Position numbers and translations under genes: made by a program | Shown: piece by piece, positions 8,543 through 17,729 of the stretch | Layout of the letters: the number at the start of each line of letters is the position of its first letter | Numbering within the stretch: the stretch's first letter is position 1 | NCBI RefSeq assembly: GCF_000314975.1 | Contig: NZ_BAEN01000065.1 | Location: 62,001 to 126,000 of the forward strand | Direction of reading: 5' to 3' | Length of the DNA: 64,000 nucleotides | From: Aliiglaciecola lipolytica E3 | GTDB lineage: Bacteria > Pseudomonadota > Gammaproteobacteria > Enterobacterales > Alteromonadaceae | Notes under the pieces: model-generated | What the model saw: only the letters and a program-made list of their open reading frames with translations | Told to the model about the DNA's origin: nothing | The model's database searches: none

Positions 8543-9145
8543 TTAAACCGCAGCTCCGGCGACAGTCTTGTGGCGTAAATGGCTGATATCGCATAACATT
8601 TCTATATTTTCAAAATCGCTTTTATCCATTTTCGTGACACAGGTATTTTCGATCCCAGATTGCGTCAAACGGGCTTCATCGATATTCAATATTTCGATTA
8701 AAATATACTTGAGTACAAGTCCGTGAGTTATGACCATTAAACTGTCTGGTGTGGCTGCTGCGTGCTCAACAATGTGTTGCCAAGCACGTTCAACTCGCTC
8801 TCCAAATTGCTGAAAGCTTTCGCCATTCTGTGGTTGATAATCAGGTGCTAAAAAGTCAAATTTTATTTGCTTCCAAGGGCTTCCTCTTAAATCACCTAAG
8901 TTGCGTTCCTGTAATAGCTCCGACAGTACCAGTTCACAACCTAAGCGTTGATGAATAGGTTCTGCGGTTTGTTGAGTACGCGTATGGTCGCTACATAAAA
9001 TCCGTGAAATTGGCAGGTGTTGGTAGGCATCTGCCAATTCACTCGACTGTTGATGACCTTGTGCAGATAGCGGTGTTTCCGGTGTCTGCACCACTCTATT
9101 GCGATTGCCATCTGTTTCACCGTGGCGTACTAGATAAATAGACAT
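8543..9145 (-). CDS. Histidine phosphatase family protein
   Basis: 200 aa. The N-terminal 'IYLVRHGETDGN' is the catalytic RHG motif (nucleophilic His8) of the phosphoglycerate-mutase-like phosphatases. The second catalytic His is in 'VITHGLVLKYIL', and the substrate-pocket 'LQERNLGDLRG' follows the branch-1 pattern (GpmB, CobC and PhoE-like). The substrate cannot be read from sequence. It lies 15 bp downstream of purU on the same strand, so the two are probably co-transcribed. No cobalamin genes are nearby, arguing against a CobC role. Confidence 0.85.
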   Translation of the reverse strand: MSIYLVRHGETDGNRNRVVQTPETPLSAQGHQQSSELADAYQHLPISRILCSDHTRTQQTAEPIHQRLGCELVLSELLQERNLGDLRGSPWKQIKFDFLAPDYQPQNGESFQQFGERVERAWQHIVEHAAATPDSLMVITHGLVLKYILIEILNIDEARLTQSGIENTCVTKMDKSDFENIEMLCDISHLRHKTVAGAAV

Positions 9146-9160
9146 GCTAAGACCCTATAC

Positions 9161-10015
9161 TCACGCAAATACAACCGTTTTATTTTTGTGGATAATTACT
9201 CTGTCTTGTAAATGGTATCTGACACCGTTAGCTAATGCTGCTTTTTCACAGTTCTTACCTTTTCGAACCATGTCTTCTGCAGAATCACTGTGACTAATGC
9301 GAATCACCTCTTGTTCGATAATTGGCCCTTCGTCTAAATCTTTAGTCACATAGTGACACGTTGCCCCTATCAGTTTTACACCACGATCGTAGGCTTGTTG
9401 ATAAGGTTTAGCACCTGCAAAAGAGGGTAGAAAACTATGATGTATATTAATCGCTTTGCCGGCCAATTTTTGACACAAGTTATCAGGTAATATTTGCATG
9501 AAGCGCGCAAGTACCGTGAGATCAGCCTGATACTCCTCCAACAGTGCTTCGATTTGAGAGAAGGCAACTTTTTTATCTTGGTTTTTAAAATCTACCCAGT
9601 GAAACGGCACTCGATACCAGTCTGCAAATTGTTTCATTTGCGGATGATTTCCGATAATGCATGGAATTTCGCAATCGAGTTCGCCGCTATGCCATCGATG
9701 TAAAATATCAATTAAACAATGAGATTCGTGGCTTGCTAACAATGCCACTTTTTGTTTTTGTAGGGAGTCAGATATTTTCCATTGCATAGCAAATTGCTTG
9801 GCGATGGGTTCAAAGGCTTCTTTGAACTTATCCAGAGTGAGCTTCAACGTATCTGTTTTTATCTCATGGCGCATAAAAAAACGACCAAGTTTAGCGTCTG
9901 TATGATGGCTAGCTTCTACAATAGTGGCTTGCTGATCGGCTAAAAACTGACTTACTGCAGCCACCAATCCAACTTGATCTGGGCAATCGATTACCAATCT
10001 AAAGGTTTGTTGCAT
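9161..10015 (-). CDS. purU: Formyltetrahydrofolate deformylase
   Basis: 284 aa. It hydrolyses 10-formyl-THF to formate and THF, balancing one-carbon pools and supplying formate to PurT. The N-terminal ACT domain (residues about 5-80, 'FRLVIDCPDQVGLVAAVSQFLA') is the regulatory part. The C-terminal formyltransferase-like domain (about 87-280) carries 'ARFMQILPDNLCQKLAGKAINIHHSFLPSF' (the catalytic Asn-His segment, positions 9410-9510) and 'LIGATCHYVTKDLDEGPIIEQ' with the catalytic Asp. Length matches E. coli PurU. It is first in a two-gene unit with the histidine phosphatase. Confidence 0.95.
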   Translation of the reverse strand: MQQTFRLVIDCPDQVGLVAAVSQFLADQQATIVEASHHTDAKLGRFFMRHEIKTDTLKLTLDKFKEAFEPIAKQFAMQWKISDSLQKQKVALLASHESHCLIDILHRWHSGELDCEIPCIIGNHPQMKQFADWYRVPFHWVDFKNQDKKVAFSQIEALLEEYQADLTVLARFMQILPDNLCQKLAGKAINIHHSFLPSFAGAKPYQQAYDRGVKLIGATCHYVTKDLDEGPIIEQEVIRISHSDSAEDMVRKGKNCEKAALANGVRYHLQDRVIIHKNKTVVFA

Positions 10016-10113
10016 GTCTAAACTTCTCTTATTTTGTCGAACTTAATCTATTTCTTCTATTGTGCTGTGCCATGAGTGAAAAGGTAAAGCACTTATTGGA
10101 ATTAGATAAAAGT

Positions 10114-10644
10114 TTATCTTGGACGTATGGATCGAATTAATGGCCAACTTTGCCGAATGGGATATTGCACGCCAGTCCTACCACTCACAGATTCGAACAA
10201 ATGTAGTTGATCTAGATGAATTTTGAAATCCGGCGTTAGTATCGGTGCTGGAGGATTATTTTGAGCCTTTCTTACCAATGTAATGTGTGGAAAATATTCT
10301 CGTACAGGAATGTTCAAACCGACTTGTTGTGCGAATTCAGTTAAGCGCTTACTGATATGCAACATGGGGTCAGGTACGTGGTCAGCACCTAGCCACAGTA
10401 TTTTAGGTTTCGACCAGTAACCCATATTATCGAAATGCAGTTCAAATGGCCTGAATTCCGTATTTTCAATCTTTGAACAAAGTTGATCCAATTGCTGTTC
10501 GGTGACCTGACCCAAAAACACACTGGTAATATGAAAATTTTTAGCAGGGACATTCTGTTCAAATCTAGGTAACGCTTTGTTACGCCAATCATCGATCGCA
10601 ATTTTTGTCTGAGGATCTAAATCAAACCCTAAAAAGTAGCGCAT
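10114..10644 (-). CDS. thpR: RNA 2',3'-cyclic phosphodiesterase (LigT/ThpR)
   Basis: 176 aa 2H-phosphoesterase with both catalytic HxTx motifs: 'NFHITSVFLG' near residue 42 and 'FPHITLVRK' near residue 127. The family opens 2',3'-cyclic phosphates on RNA and ligates or cleaves 2'-5' tRNA half molecules in vitro. The start is divergent from hrpB with only 23 bp between, the same arrangement as in E. coli (ligT/thpR next to hrpB), which supports the assignment. Confidence 0.92.
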   Translation of the reverse strand: MRYFLGFDLDPQTKIAIDDWRNKALPRFEQNVPAKNFHITSVFLGQVTEQQLDQLCSKIENTEFRPFELHFDNMGYWSKPKILWLGADHVPDPMLHISKRLTEFAQQVGLNIPVREYFPHITLVRKAQNNPPAPILTPDFKIHLDQLHLFESVSGRTGVQYPIRQSWPLIRSIRPR

Positions 10645-10667
10645 TGAAACTCCAGCAACGATAGAAT

Positions 10668-13163
10668 GTGTTGATTATAGAGGAATTTTGGTTTGACCGC
10701 GTGTTACCTGTAGAAAGTTGCTGGCCAGCATTAGAAAAAAACATTGTAGAAAAAGACGTGATTTTAATCGCGCCGCCTGGAGCGGGCAAGTCTACCTATT
10801 TGCCGTTAAAATTGCTGGAACACAGTAAATTTGCCCAACAAAAATTAGTGATGTTGCAGCCTAGACAAATTGCCGTAACGTCAATTGCACGGTATTTGGC
10901 GGAGCAACTTGGTGAGAACGTGGGCCAAACAGTAGGTTATCGAATGCGTGGTGAGTCGAAAGTAAGTGATCACACACGTTTGGAGATAGTGACAGAAGGC
11001 TTACTCACTCGAATGCTGCAAAAAGATCCGGAATTGAGTGGCGTTGGGCTAATTATTTTTGATGAATTTCACGAGCGTAACGTACATGCTGATTTTGCGT
11101 TAGCCTTGTGCTTAGATGTTCAAAGTGCGCTGCGTGATGACCTGCGACTATTAATAATGTCTGCGACTTTAGATGCTTCAGCGGTCTCTAAGTTATTGCC
11201 AAATGCACATCAACTTGAAAGTCTTGGTCGGAGTTATCCCGTAGAAATACAATATAGGCCACAACACAAAAAGTTATCCCTCGCTCACCAAGCCATTGCC
11301 GTCATTGAAGAGGCACTAGATGCTCACGAAGGTGATATTTTAGTGTTTTTACCCGGTGCAAAACAGATTTTAGCGACTCAGCAACTGTGTTTACAGCGTT
11401 TGGATAGCAGCGTAAAAACCCACACATTATTTGGACAACTGGATAAACAACAACAGCGACTTGCTATTCAACCAGCCCAATCAAATACACGCAAAATTGT
11501 GTTGGCAACCAATATTGCTGAAACCAGCTTAACCATTGATGGTATAAAAGTCGTGATCGATTCTGGTCTGGAAAATGTTGCCTCTTTTAATTGGCAAAAA
11601 CGCCTTGAACAACTTACCACCAAACAAATTTCTAAAGCATCGGCTACTCAGCGAGCGGGTCGTGCCGGGCGTTTATCACCGGGCAATTGTTATCGATTAT
11701 GGTCAAATGATACGCAGCAACGTTTGATCTCTCATCGCCCTCCGCAAATACTAGAAACCGACATCAGTGGCTTTTATTTAGAAGCGAAAGTATGGGGTAG
11801 TGAACTTACTGAGTTGCCGTTATTAGACAAACCCAGCCGTGCTCAGCTTGAATATGCAAAGTGGGGGTTAACATTATTAGGCGCGATTGACGCGAACGAT
11901 AAACTGACGACTTTAGGTAAAGCGTTAAATAATTATGGATGTCATCCGCGTTTAGCCAGGATGTTGGTAGTAAGTCAAAATAGCGATCATGTTCAACAAT
12001 CTCTAGCTTGTTTATTGGTTGCAATGCTTGAATACCGTGCAATTACAGAGCTAAAACAGCAAACCCTAGTACACCAACACCTGGGTTACTTGTTAACTCA
12101 GCTAAATCATCCAATTTGGACACAGGCAAAGCGATGGGCAAAGCGCTTAGGTTGCGATTGCAATGGAAAAAAATTAAACATTGAGAATAGCGTACTAGGG
12201 AAGCTACTTTGTATCGCGTTTCCTGATCGCATTGCTCGGCTTCGAGATAATGGTAGTTATCAGTTAGTGAATGGTACTGGTGCTACTTACTCACATTTTG
12301 GCGATATCTATACAGAAGCGAAAAGTGATTGGATTGTTGTGCCCAAACTCACAGTAAGTGAGCATGCTGATGCTTTTATTCGTTTGGCTGAGCCGATTGA
12401 AGAAAGTTTGGTTCATGCGTTGTTTGACTCACATATGTTAACTCAAAACGAATATAGTTGGTCTTCATCGCTTAACAAAGTCGTTGCTCGACAGATAAAA
12501 ACTTTTGGTGAAATTAAATTACAAGAAAAACAAATCGAAGCATCTGACATGGCTCATTGTCAATCAATTATCGTTGCTCAAATTCAACAGCAGGGGCTTT
12601 CCTTGTTTAACTGGAATGATGTGGTTTGGACACATATATATCGGCTAAGATTGGCTGCTAGACTTGAAGTTGATGGTTGGCCCGATTTTTCTGAATCTGC
12701 TTTATTGCAAGAATTAAACGAATGGCTAGTTCCATATTTAAATGGGGTTGTTAGCCTAAATCAGTTGCAGAAACTCGATTGGGCTAACATATTTAACAGT
12801 CGTTTAAGTTGGGAGCAACAAACCCACCTTAATAATTTTTATCCCACCAAGATCAAAGATGCTGCCGGGCAGGCATGCAAATTAGTATATTCTGCCGATG
12901 GCCAAGTTGAAATGCAGGTGAAAATGCAGCATATGTATGGTTATCAAGACTCACCTCGTATCGCCAATGGTCAAATCCCAGTGACCTTAACCTTATTATC
13001 GCCTGCCGGTAGAGCTTTGCAAAAAACCCAAGACTTAGCGGGGTTCTGGCAGGGAAGTTATGGGCAAATTCAAAAAGAAATGAAAGGTCGATATCCGAAG
13101 CATTTCTGGCCCGATAATCCCGCAACTGCTCAGGCTACTACCCGTGTTAAAAAATATATGTAA
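10668..13163 (+). CDS. hrpB: ATP-dependent helicase HrpB
   Basis: 831 aa DEAH-box helicase. It has Walker A 'APPGAGKST' (about residue 36), a DEFH motif II ('IIFDEFHERNVHADF'), motif III 'SAT', motif VI 'QRAGRAGRLSPG', then the HA2-like and HrpB C-terminal domains ending 'KGRYPKHFWPDNPATA', a signature of HrpB. The physiological role in bacteria is unclear. Two in-frame starts are possible: GTG 10668, or GTG 10701, which begins LPVES like other HrpB proteins. No strong ribosome site decides between them. It is divergent from thpR. Confidence 0.95.
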   Translation: MLIIEEFWFDRVLPVESCWPALEKNIVEKDVILIAPPGAGKSTYLPLKLLEHSKFAQQKLVMLQPRQIAVTSIARYLAEQLGENVGQTVGYRMRGESKVSDHTRLEIVTEGLLTRMLQKDPELSGVGLIIFDEFHERNVHADFALALCLDVQSALRDDLRLLIMSATLDASAVSKLLPNAHQLESLGRSYPVEIQYRPQHKKLSLAHQAIAVIEEALDAHEGDILVFLPGAKQILATQQLCLQRLDSSVKTHTLFGQLDKQQQRLAIQPAQSNTRKIVLATNIAETSLTIDGIKVVIDSGLENVASFNWQKRLEQLTTKQISKASATQRAGRAGRLSPGNCYRLWSNDTQQRLISHRPPQILETDISGFYLEAKVWGSELTELPLLDKPSRAQLEYAKWGLTLLGAIDANDKLTTLGKALNNYGCHPRLARMLVVSQNSDHVQQSLACLLVAMLEYRAITELKQQTLVHQHLGYLLTQLNHPIWTQAKRWAKRLGCDCNGKKLNIENSVLGKLLCIAFPDRIARLRDNGSYQLVNGTGATYSHFGDIYTEAKSDWIVVPKLTVSEHADAFIRLAEPIEESLVHALFDSHMLTQNEYSWSSSLNKVVARQIKTFGEIKLQEKQIEASDMAHCQSIIVAQIQQQGLSLFNWNDVVWTHIYRLRLAARLEVDGWPDFSESALLQELNEWLVPYLNGVVSLNQLQKLDWANIFNSRLSWEQQTHLNNFYPTKIKDAAGQACKLVYSADGQVEMQVKMQHMYGYQDSPRIANGQIPVTLTLLSPAGRALQKTQDLAGFWQGSYGQIQKEMKGRYPKHFWPDNPATAQATTRVKKYM

Positions 13164-13319
13164 GTGTGTGTACTAAACTTGAAACTATTTTGTGCATTAT
13201 TTCATCTAGTTACCTTGTTTTTTGAAAAACATTCTAGTGATGCCTAGATAATCGACGATACTATAAATTGCGTGAACGCCATCACTCGCCCATTTCGCTC
13301 TTTTAATGAGGTAGTAATA

Positions 13320-15281
13320 ATGCAAATTTCTATGAAGCCATTGTCGCTTTTGAATGCTCTTCTATTGGTTGTCATTTCAATAGTCGGTATGCTTAAAGCC
13401 AATGCTCAACCGCTCCATGATCTCTCTATATCAAACTTAAATGAAGCTAGGTCTCAAATTTCTAAAGATGCTAAGGCGCCATTACAGACTAAATTGAATC
13501 TTATCACCGTAAACCAGCAGTACAACTTTACATTAACTGAAAATGCCGGCTTGCTCTCAGCAAAGTTGAAGTCGACACTACAGCCTAATATTGAGTTATA
13601 CAAAGGTGTACTTGAGAATGTAGCAGGCTCTTGGGCAAGATTTAGTGTGCTTAATGGCATTATAACCGGGGCATTTTTTGATGGTTCAGAAATGTATTTC
13701 GTTGTTCAAAAAAATCAAATTGATGCCGATGTAGGGCAGCTAAACATGCTCAATAGCCAATCGGGTAATTTGGTTGTTTATAGCGTTTCAGACGTGAGCC
13801 ACAGCGGTACTTGCGGTTTAGAAAATCATGCTTCTCACTCCGCGTTTAGTTTTGATGCCTACATTGAACAGTTGAATGAAATGACGAGTGAATTGGCAAG
13901 TAAAGAAATGTTGTTATCGCTGACCGCAGATGTCGAATATGCAACGACTAGTGCTGTTGATCCTGCAGATGAAATGCTGGCTGAATTGAACATAGTTGAC
14001 GGCATTTTTTCAGAACAAGTGGGCGTTAAAATAAGCGTAAATGAGATTCGTATACTTACTGACAATGGCCCCTTGACCTCTACTGATTCAGAAGAATTGA
14101 TAGTGGCCTACCGTAACTATGTCACTAATAGCTACAATAATCCTGGAGCTAGCCACTTATTTACAGGAAAAGATCTCGATGGCGGTACAATCGGAATTGC
14201 TTATGTGGGAGCCATCTGCAACGAGTTTGCTATTGGACTAACTCAACGTTTTGGGGCTAACACAGCTCTGGTGACGGCCCATGAGTTAGGACACAACTTT
14301 GGTGCACCCCACGATAATCAATCTGGATCTGCTTGTGTGGCCACGCCGGGTATTTATTTAATGAACCCCAGTATTAATGGTAGCGATCAGTTTTCAGACT
14401 GTAGCTTGTCGCAAATGGCTCCCTTGGTTAATTCCGGTGCGTGCTTAGTTAGTGTGGATGCTCCGGTTATCGTTTCAACACCTAACACCAATGCTGTGTA
14501 TGGCGCGCCTTACAGCTATGATAGCGATGGCAAAGTAGAAGCAACGGGGTCAGGGCAAGGTAGTATCAATCTAGATTTTGGTCCTGAAGGAATGACAGTT
14601 GGTAGTGATGCGCTAGTGAGTTGGACACCCACTGAGAGTCAACTTGGAACACACGCAGTACAAATAACAGTTTCAACTATCTACGGCAGTGATACGCAAA
14701 ATTTCGACATTACAGTTACAGAGCCACTCACATTTTTTAATTTTACTGGAGTTAATGGTTCTGCTTATGGAAATAACCAAGATGGCGAGGGGCAAGTGGG
14801 CTTAGGCGCTAACAACCAAGGAGTCGTTTTACAAGGTAATCGTTGGATTAAAGTGCCGTTCAACTACGAAATTCAATCGGATACTGTTTTAGAATTCGAT
14901 TTTATCAGTTTGGATGAAGGCGAAATCCATGGCATCGGATTTGATGATGATAATAATGAAGAGCCAGGAAGAACATTTCAAGTTCATGGCACAGAAAATT
15001 GGGGCATAACCGCTTCTGAGTATAGTCAACCCGGACAACTGCAACGTTTTGTCATACCTATAGGTGAGTTTTACACTGGTACGGTAAATTATATGTTCTT
15101 TGTCATGGATAATGATGCTACGAATCCTGTCTCTAATAGCGGATTTAAAGATATTCTATTATATAACAGCAGTTCATCGAACAGCGAAAACGTATCGACA
15201 AGTAACAAGGTTGAAAACTTCAAGATCGACTTATCTCCTGAGTTCACGAAGAAAACTCAAACCGCGGACGAAACCCACTAA
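13320..15281 (+). CDS. Secreted ADAM/reprolysin-like zinc metalloprotease (M12B type)
   Basis: 653 aa from the ATG at 13320 (GAGG 8 nt upstream); an upstream in-frame GTG at 13272 adds 16 unlikely residues. Order of parts: signal peptide (1-26), propeptide-like region to about 190, catalytic domain with HELGHNFGAPHD (His321), then a Met-turn 'YLMNPS' and 'FSDCSLSQM' close to eukaryotic adamalysins. Next is an Ig-like putative domain (about 400-480) and a C-terminal module (about 485-620) with 'EIHGIGFDDDNN' and 'NYMFFVMDND', seen in marine secreted enzymes and perhaps carbohydrate-binding. It lies between hrpB and mrcB, which are adjacent in E. coli. Confidence 0.85.
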   Translation: MQISMKPLSLLNALLLVVISIVGMLKANAQPLHDLSISNLNEARSQISKDAKAPLQTKLNLITVNQQYNFTLTENAGLLSAKLKSTLQPNIELYKGVLENVAGSWARFSVLNGIITGAFFDGSEMYFVVQKNQIDADVGQLNMLNSQSGNLVVYSVSDVSHSGTCGLENHASHSAFSFDAYIEQLNEMTSELASKEMLLSLTADVEYATTSAVDPADEMLAELNIVDGIFSEQVGVKISVNEIRILTDNGPLTSTDSEELIVAYRNYVTNSYNNPGASHLFTGKDLDGGTIGIAYVGAICNEFAIGLTQRFGANTALVTAHELGHNFGAPHDNQSGSACVATPGIYLMNPSINGSDQFSDCSLSQMAPLVNSGACLVSVDAPVIVSTPNTNAVYGAPYSYDSDGKVEATGSGQGSINLDFGPEGMTVGSDALVSWTPTESQLGTHAVQITVSTIYGSDTQNFDITVTEPLTFFNFTGVNGSAYGNNQDGEGQVGLGANNQGVVLQGNRWIKVPFNYEIQSDTVLEFDFISLDEGEIHGIGFDDDNNEEPGRTFQVHGTENWGITASEYSQPGQLQRFVIPIGEFYTGTVNYMFFVMDNDATNPVSNSGFKDILLYNSSSSNSENVSTSNKVENFKIDLSPEFTKKTQTADETH

Positions 15282-15291
15282 AATAACTGGC

Positions 15292-15325
15292 GGGAGCTTT
15301 TTAGTAATAAAGAGCTTCCGTTTTT
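15292..15325 (+). terminator. Terminator after the metalloprotease gene
   Basis: GGGAGCTTTTT (15292-15302) pairs with AAAGAGCTTCC (15309-15319), 11 bp with two G-U pairs, followed by TTTTT at 15321-15325. Confidence 0.75.
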
Positions 15326-15412
15326 ATTCTCGATCCAAATTTGAGCCGCTTTGGTTGCACTGATATACTCGCCTTTTGAAAGCTAACCTAACCAAGATCC
15401 TCTATTTCATTC

Positions 15413-17713
15413 ATGTCTGTAGCACAAAAGTTGAATCCCATGCCCTGGTTCCGAAAGTATTTTTGGAAGTTGGCGATCGTTCTTATCATCGTTACAGGTG
15501 CTTATCTGGCGTACCTTGACGCTGTGATTGCGCATCAGTTTTCTGGAAATAAATGGCAAGTACCTGCGCAAATTTATGCGCGGCCGTTAGTGTTGAGGTT
15601 AAAAGAAGAAATTACGAGTAAAGAAATTATCGAAGAGTTGACCTTATTGGGGTATCGACGAGTTGCCAATGCGTCACGCACAGGGGAATATCAGTACAGC
15701 AATAATCATTTTGAAGTACATCGTCGAGCATTTCATTTTCCAGACGGATTTCAAGCAGAAACTGCGTTATCACTTACTGTTAAAGCTGGACGCGTTTCAA
15801 GCATCATTAATCTCAATAGTCGCCAACCAATAAATAGCTTTCGTTTAGAGCCATGGTTAGTGACTCGCTTAATAAGTGAAGGCAAAGAAGATCGTATGTT
15901 GGTGTCTTTAGGGCAAGTGCCTAAAGAACTCGTTGAAGCATTGATTCTGGTAGAGGATAAAGATTTTTATCAGCACCATGGCATCGCTCCGCTTTCGATC
16001 TTAAGAGCACTCATCGCCAATATTTCCGCCGGCCGTGCAGTTCAAGGGGGAAGTACATTAACGCAACAGTTGGTTAAAAATATGTATTTAACCAATGAAA
16101 AATCGATAACACGCAAGGTGAAAGAAGCCATTATGTCAATTCTGATTGATGCTCGTTATAGCAAAGATCAGATTATGGAAGCCTATCTCAATGAAGTGTT
16201 TTTAGGACAAAATGGGAATACAGGGGTACATGGTTTTGGTTTGGCCAGCTACTTTTATTTTGACCGACCTTTAAACGAATTGAACTTGGAAGAAATGACG
16301 ACCTTGGTTGGTATGATAAAAGGGCCGTCTTACTACAATCCAAGACGCTATCCCGAACGCGTCATTGAACGCCGAAATCTAGTATTAAGATTATTATTTG
16401 AAGATGGAAAAATTACCAAAACAACCTTTGAGCAATTGTTAGATAAACCTATTCAAGTCGCTACAGGCGCGACTCTGGTTAAAGGTAAACATCCCGCGTT
16501 TATGGACAGAGTAGGACGTGAATTGCGGACCATCTTGGATAACCCGAATATTCGTGATTCTGGAGTAAAACTGTTTACTTCACTTGATTCAAATGCCCAA
16601 AGAAAAGCCGAATCGGCACTTTCTAGTGGTTTAATTAATATTGAAAAACAACGCAATCTAGAAAATCTACAGGCGGCCATGGTGGTCACTGAAATTAATA
16701 GCGGTGAAATCCGTGCAATGGTTGGGGATAGAAATACCAGCTACAGTGGTTTCAATAGAGCGTTAGATGCGAAGCGTTCCATTGGTTCGTTGATTAAACC
16801 AGCCATTTATTTAACCGCGCTAGAGCAACCAGAACAATATAATTTGGCCACGCCATTATACGATGACCCAATACAATTACCCAGTGAAGGCGGCGAAACT
16901 TGGGAGCCACAAAATGCGGATAAAAAATTTCGTGGACAAGTTCCCTTGTACACAGCGTTAACCCAATCTCTGAATGTTCCAACAGTTAGTCTTGGAATGG
17001 AATTAGGTTTAGATAACATTACCCACACTTTAAAACGTTTGGGTGTGACAGAACCAATAACTCAGTATCCTGCACTGACGTTGGGTGCGTTAGATTTATC
17101 GCCGATTCAAGTAAATCAAATTTATCAGGCAATCGCTAATAATGGAGTTCAGATCCCGTTACATACCGTTAATGCTATTATGTCTTCTGATAACCAACTC
17201 ATGTATTCATTTTCTTCAGCACCTTCCCAGATTATTGACGAAAAAGTAGCTTATCTGATGAACTACGCACTGCATAAAGTGACATTAGAGGGGACAGCGA
17301 AACAAATTAGACGACGATTCCCTAGTATCAATATGGCAGGGAAAACCGGTACCACCGATGACTACCGTGATAGCTGGTTCAGTGGGTATGATAAGAACGT
17401 ATTGGTGACGAGTTGGATTGGCACTGATGATAATAAAAGTACAGGGTTAACGGGCGCAAGCGGTGCACTGCGATTATTTTTGGATTACCAATTATTGCAA
17501 GAGCCTAAATCTTTAGTTAGACGCTTTCCACGAGGATTAGGGATAGCCCACTTTAATCCGCAAAGTGGCAGAGCCACTCAGCCAGGATGCCCTACCAGTA
17601 TGAGTTTGCCGGCGATTCTGGAAGTACTACCCAAACGTCCAGAAAAATGTGATACCAAAAATCCCAAAATACAGGAGCGTAAAAGTTTCTGGGAAAGGTT
17701 GTTCGGAAATTAA
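15413..17713 (+). CDS. mrcB: Penicillin-binding protein 1B (bifunctional PG synthase)
   Basis: 766 aa class A PBP that polymerises and cross-links peptidoglycan. It has a short cytoplasmic tail, one membrane anchor (about 17-37), a UB2H-like domain (about 60-145), then the GT51 transglycosylase with catalytic 'VEDKDFYQHHG' (Glu181) and 'QGGSTLTQQLVKN'. The transpeptidase domain has the SxxK serine at 459 ('GSLIKPAIY'), an S-x-N motif 'SLN' and 'KTGTTDDYRDSWF'. The UB2H segment distinguishes PBP1B from PBP1A. It has its own upstream terminator and converges on the TonB-like gene 16 bp downstream. Confidence 0.95.
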   Translation: MSVAQKLNPMPWFRKYFWKLAIVLIIVTGAYLAYLDAVIAHQFSGNKWQVPAQIYARPLVLRLKEEITSKEIIEELTLLGYRRVANASRTGEYQYSNNHFEVHRRAFHFPDGFQAETALSLTVKAGRVSSIINLNSRQPINSFRLEPWLVTRLISEGKEDRMLVSLGQVPKELVEALILVEDKDFYQHHGIAPLSILRALIANISAGRAVQGGSTLTQQLVKNMYLTNEKSITRKVKEAIMSILIDARYSKDQIMEAYLNEVFLGQNGNTGVHGFGLASYFYFDRPLNELNLEEMTTLVGMIKGPSYYNPRRYPERVIERRNLVLRLLFEDGKITKTTFEQLLDKPIQVATGATLVKGKHPAFMDRVGRELRTILDNPNIRDSGVKLFTSLDSNAQRKAESALSSGLINIEKQRNLENLQAAMVVTEINSGEIRAMVGDRNTSYSGFNRALDAKRSIGSLIKPAIYLTALEQPEQYNLATPLYDDPIQLPSEGGETWEPQNADKKFRGQVPLYTALTQSLNVPTVSLGMELGLDNITHTLKRLGVTEPITQYPALTLGALDLSPIQVNQIYQAIANNGVQIPLHTVNAIMSSDNQLMYSFSSAPSQIIDEKVAYLMNYALHKVTLEGTAKQIRRRFPSINMAGKTGTTDDYRDSWFSGYDKNVLVTSWIGTDDNKSTGLTGASGALRLFLDYQLLQEPKSLVRRFPRGLGIAHFNPQSGRATQPGCPTSMSLPAILEVLPKRPEKCDTKNPKIQERKSFWERLFGN

Positions 17714-17729
17714 TCTGAAATAGAGATAA

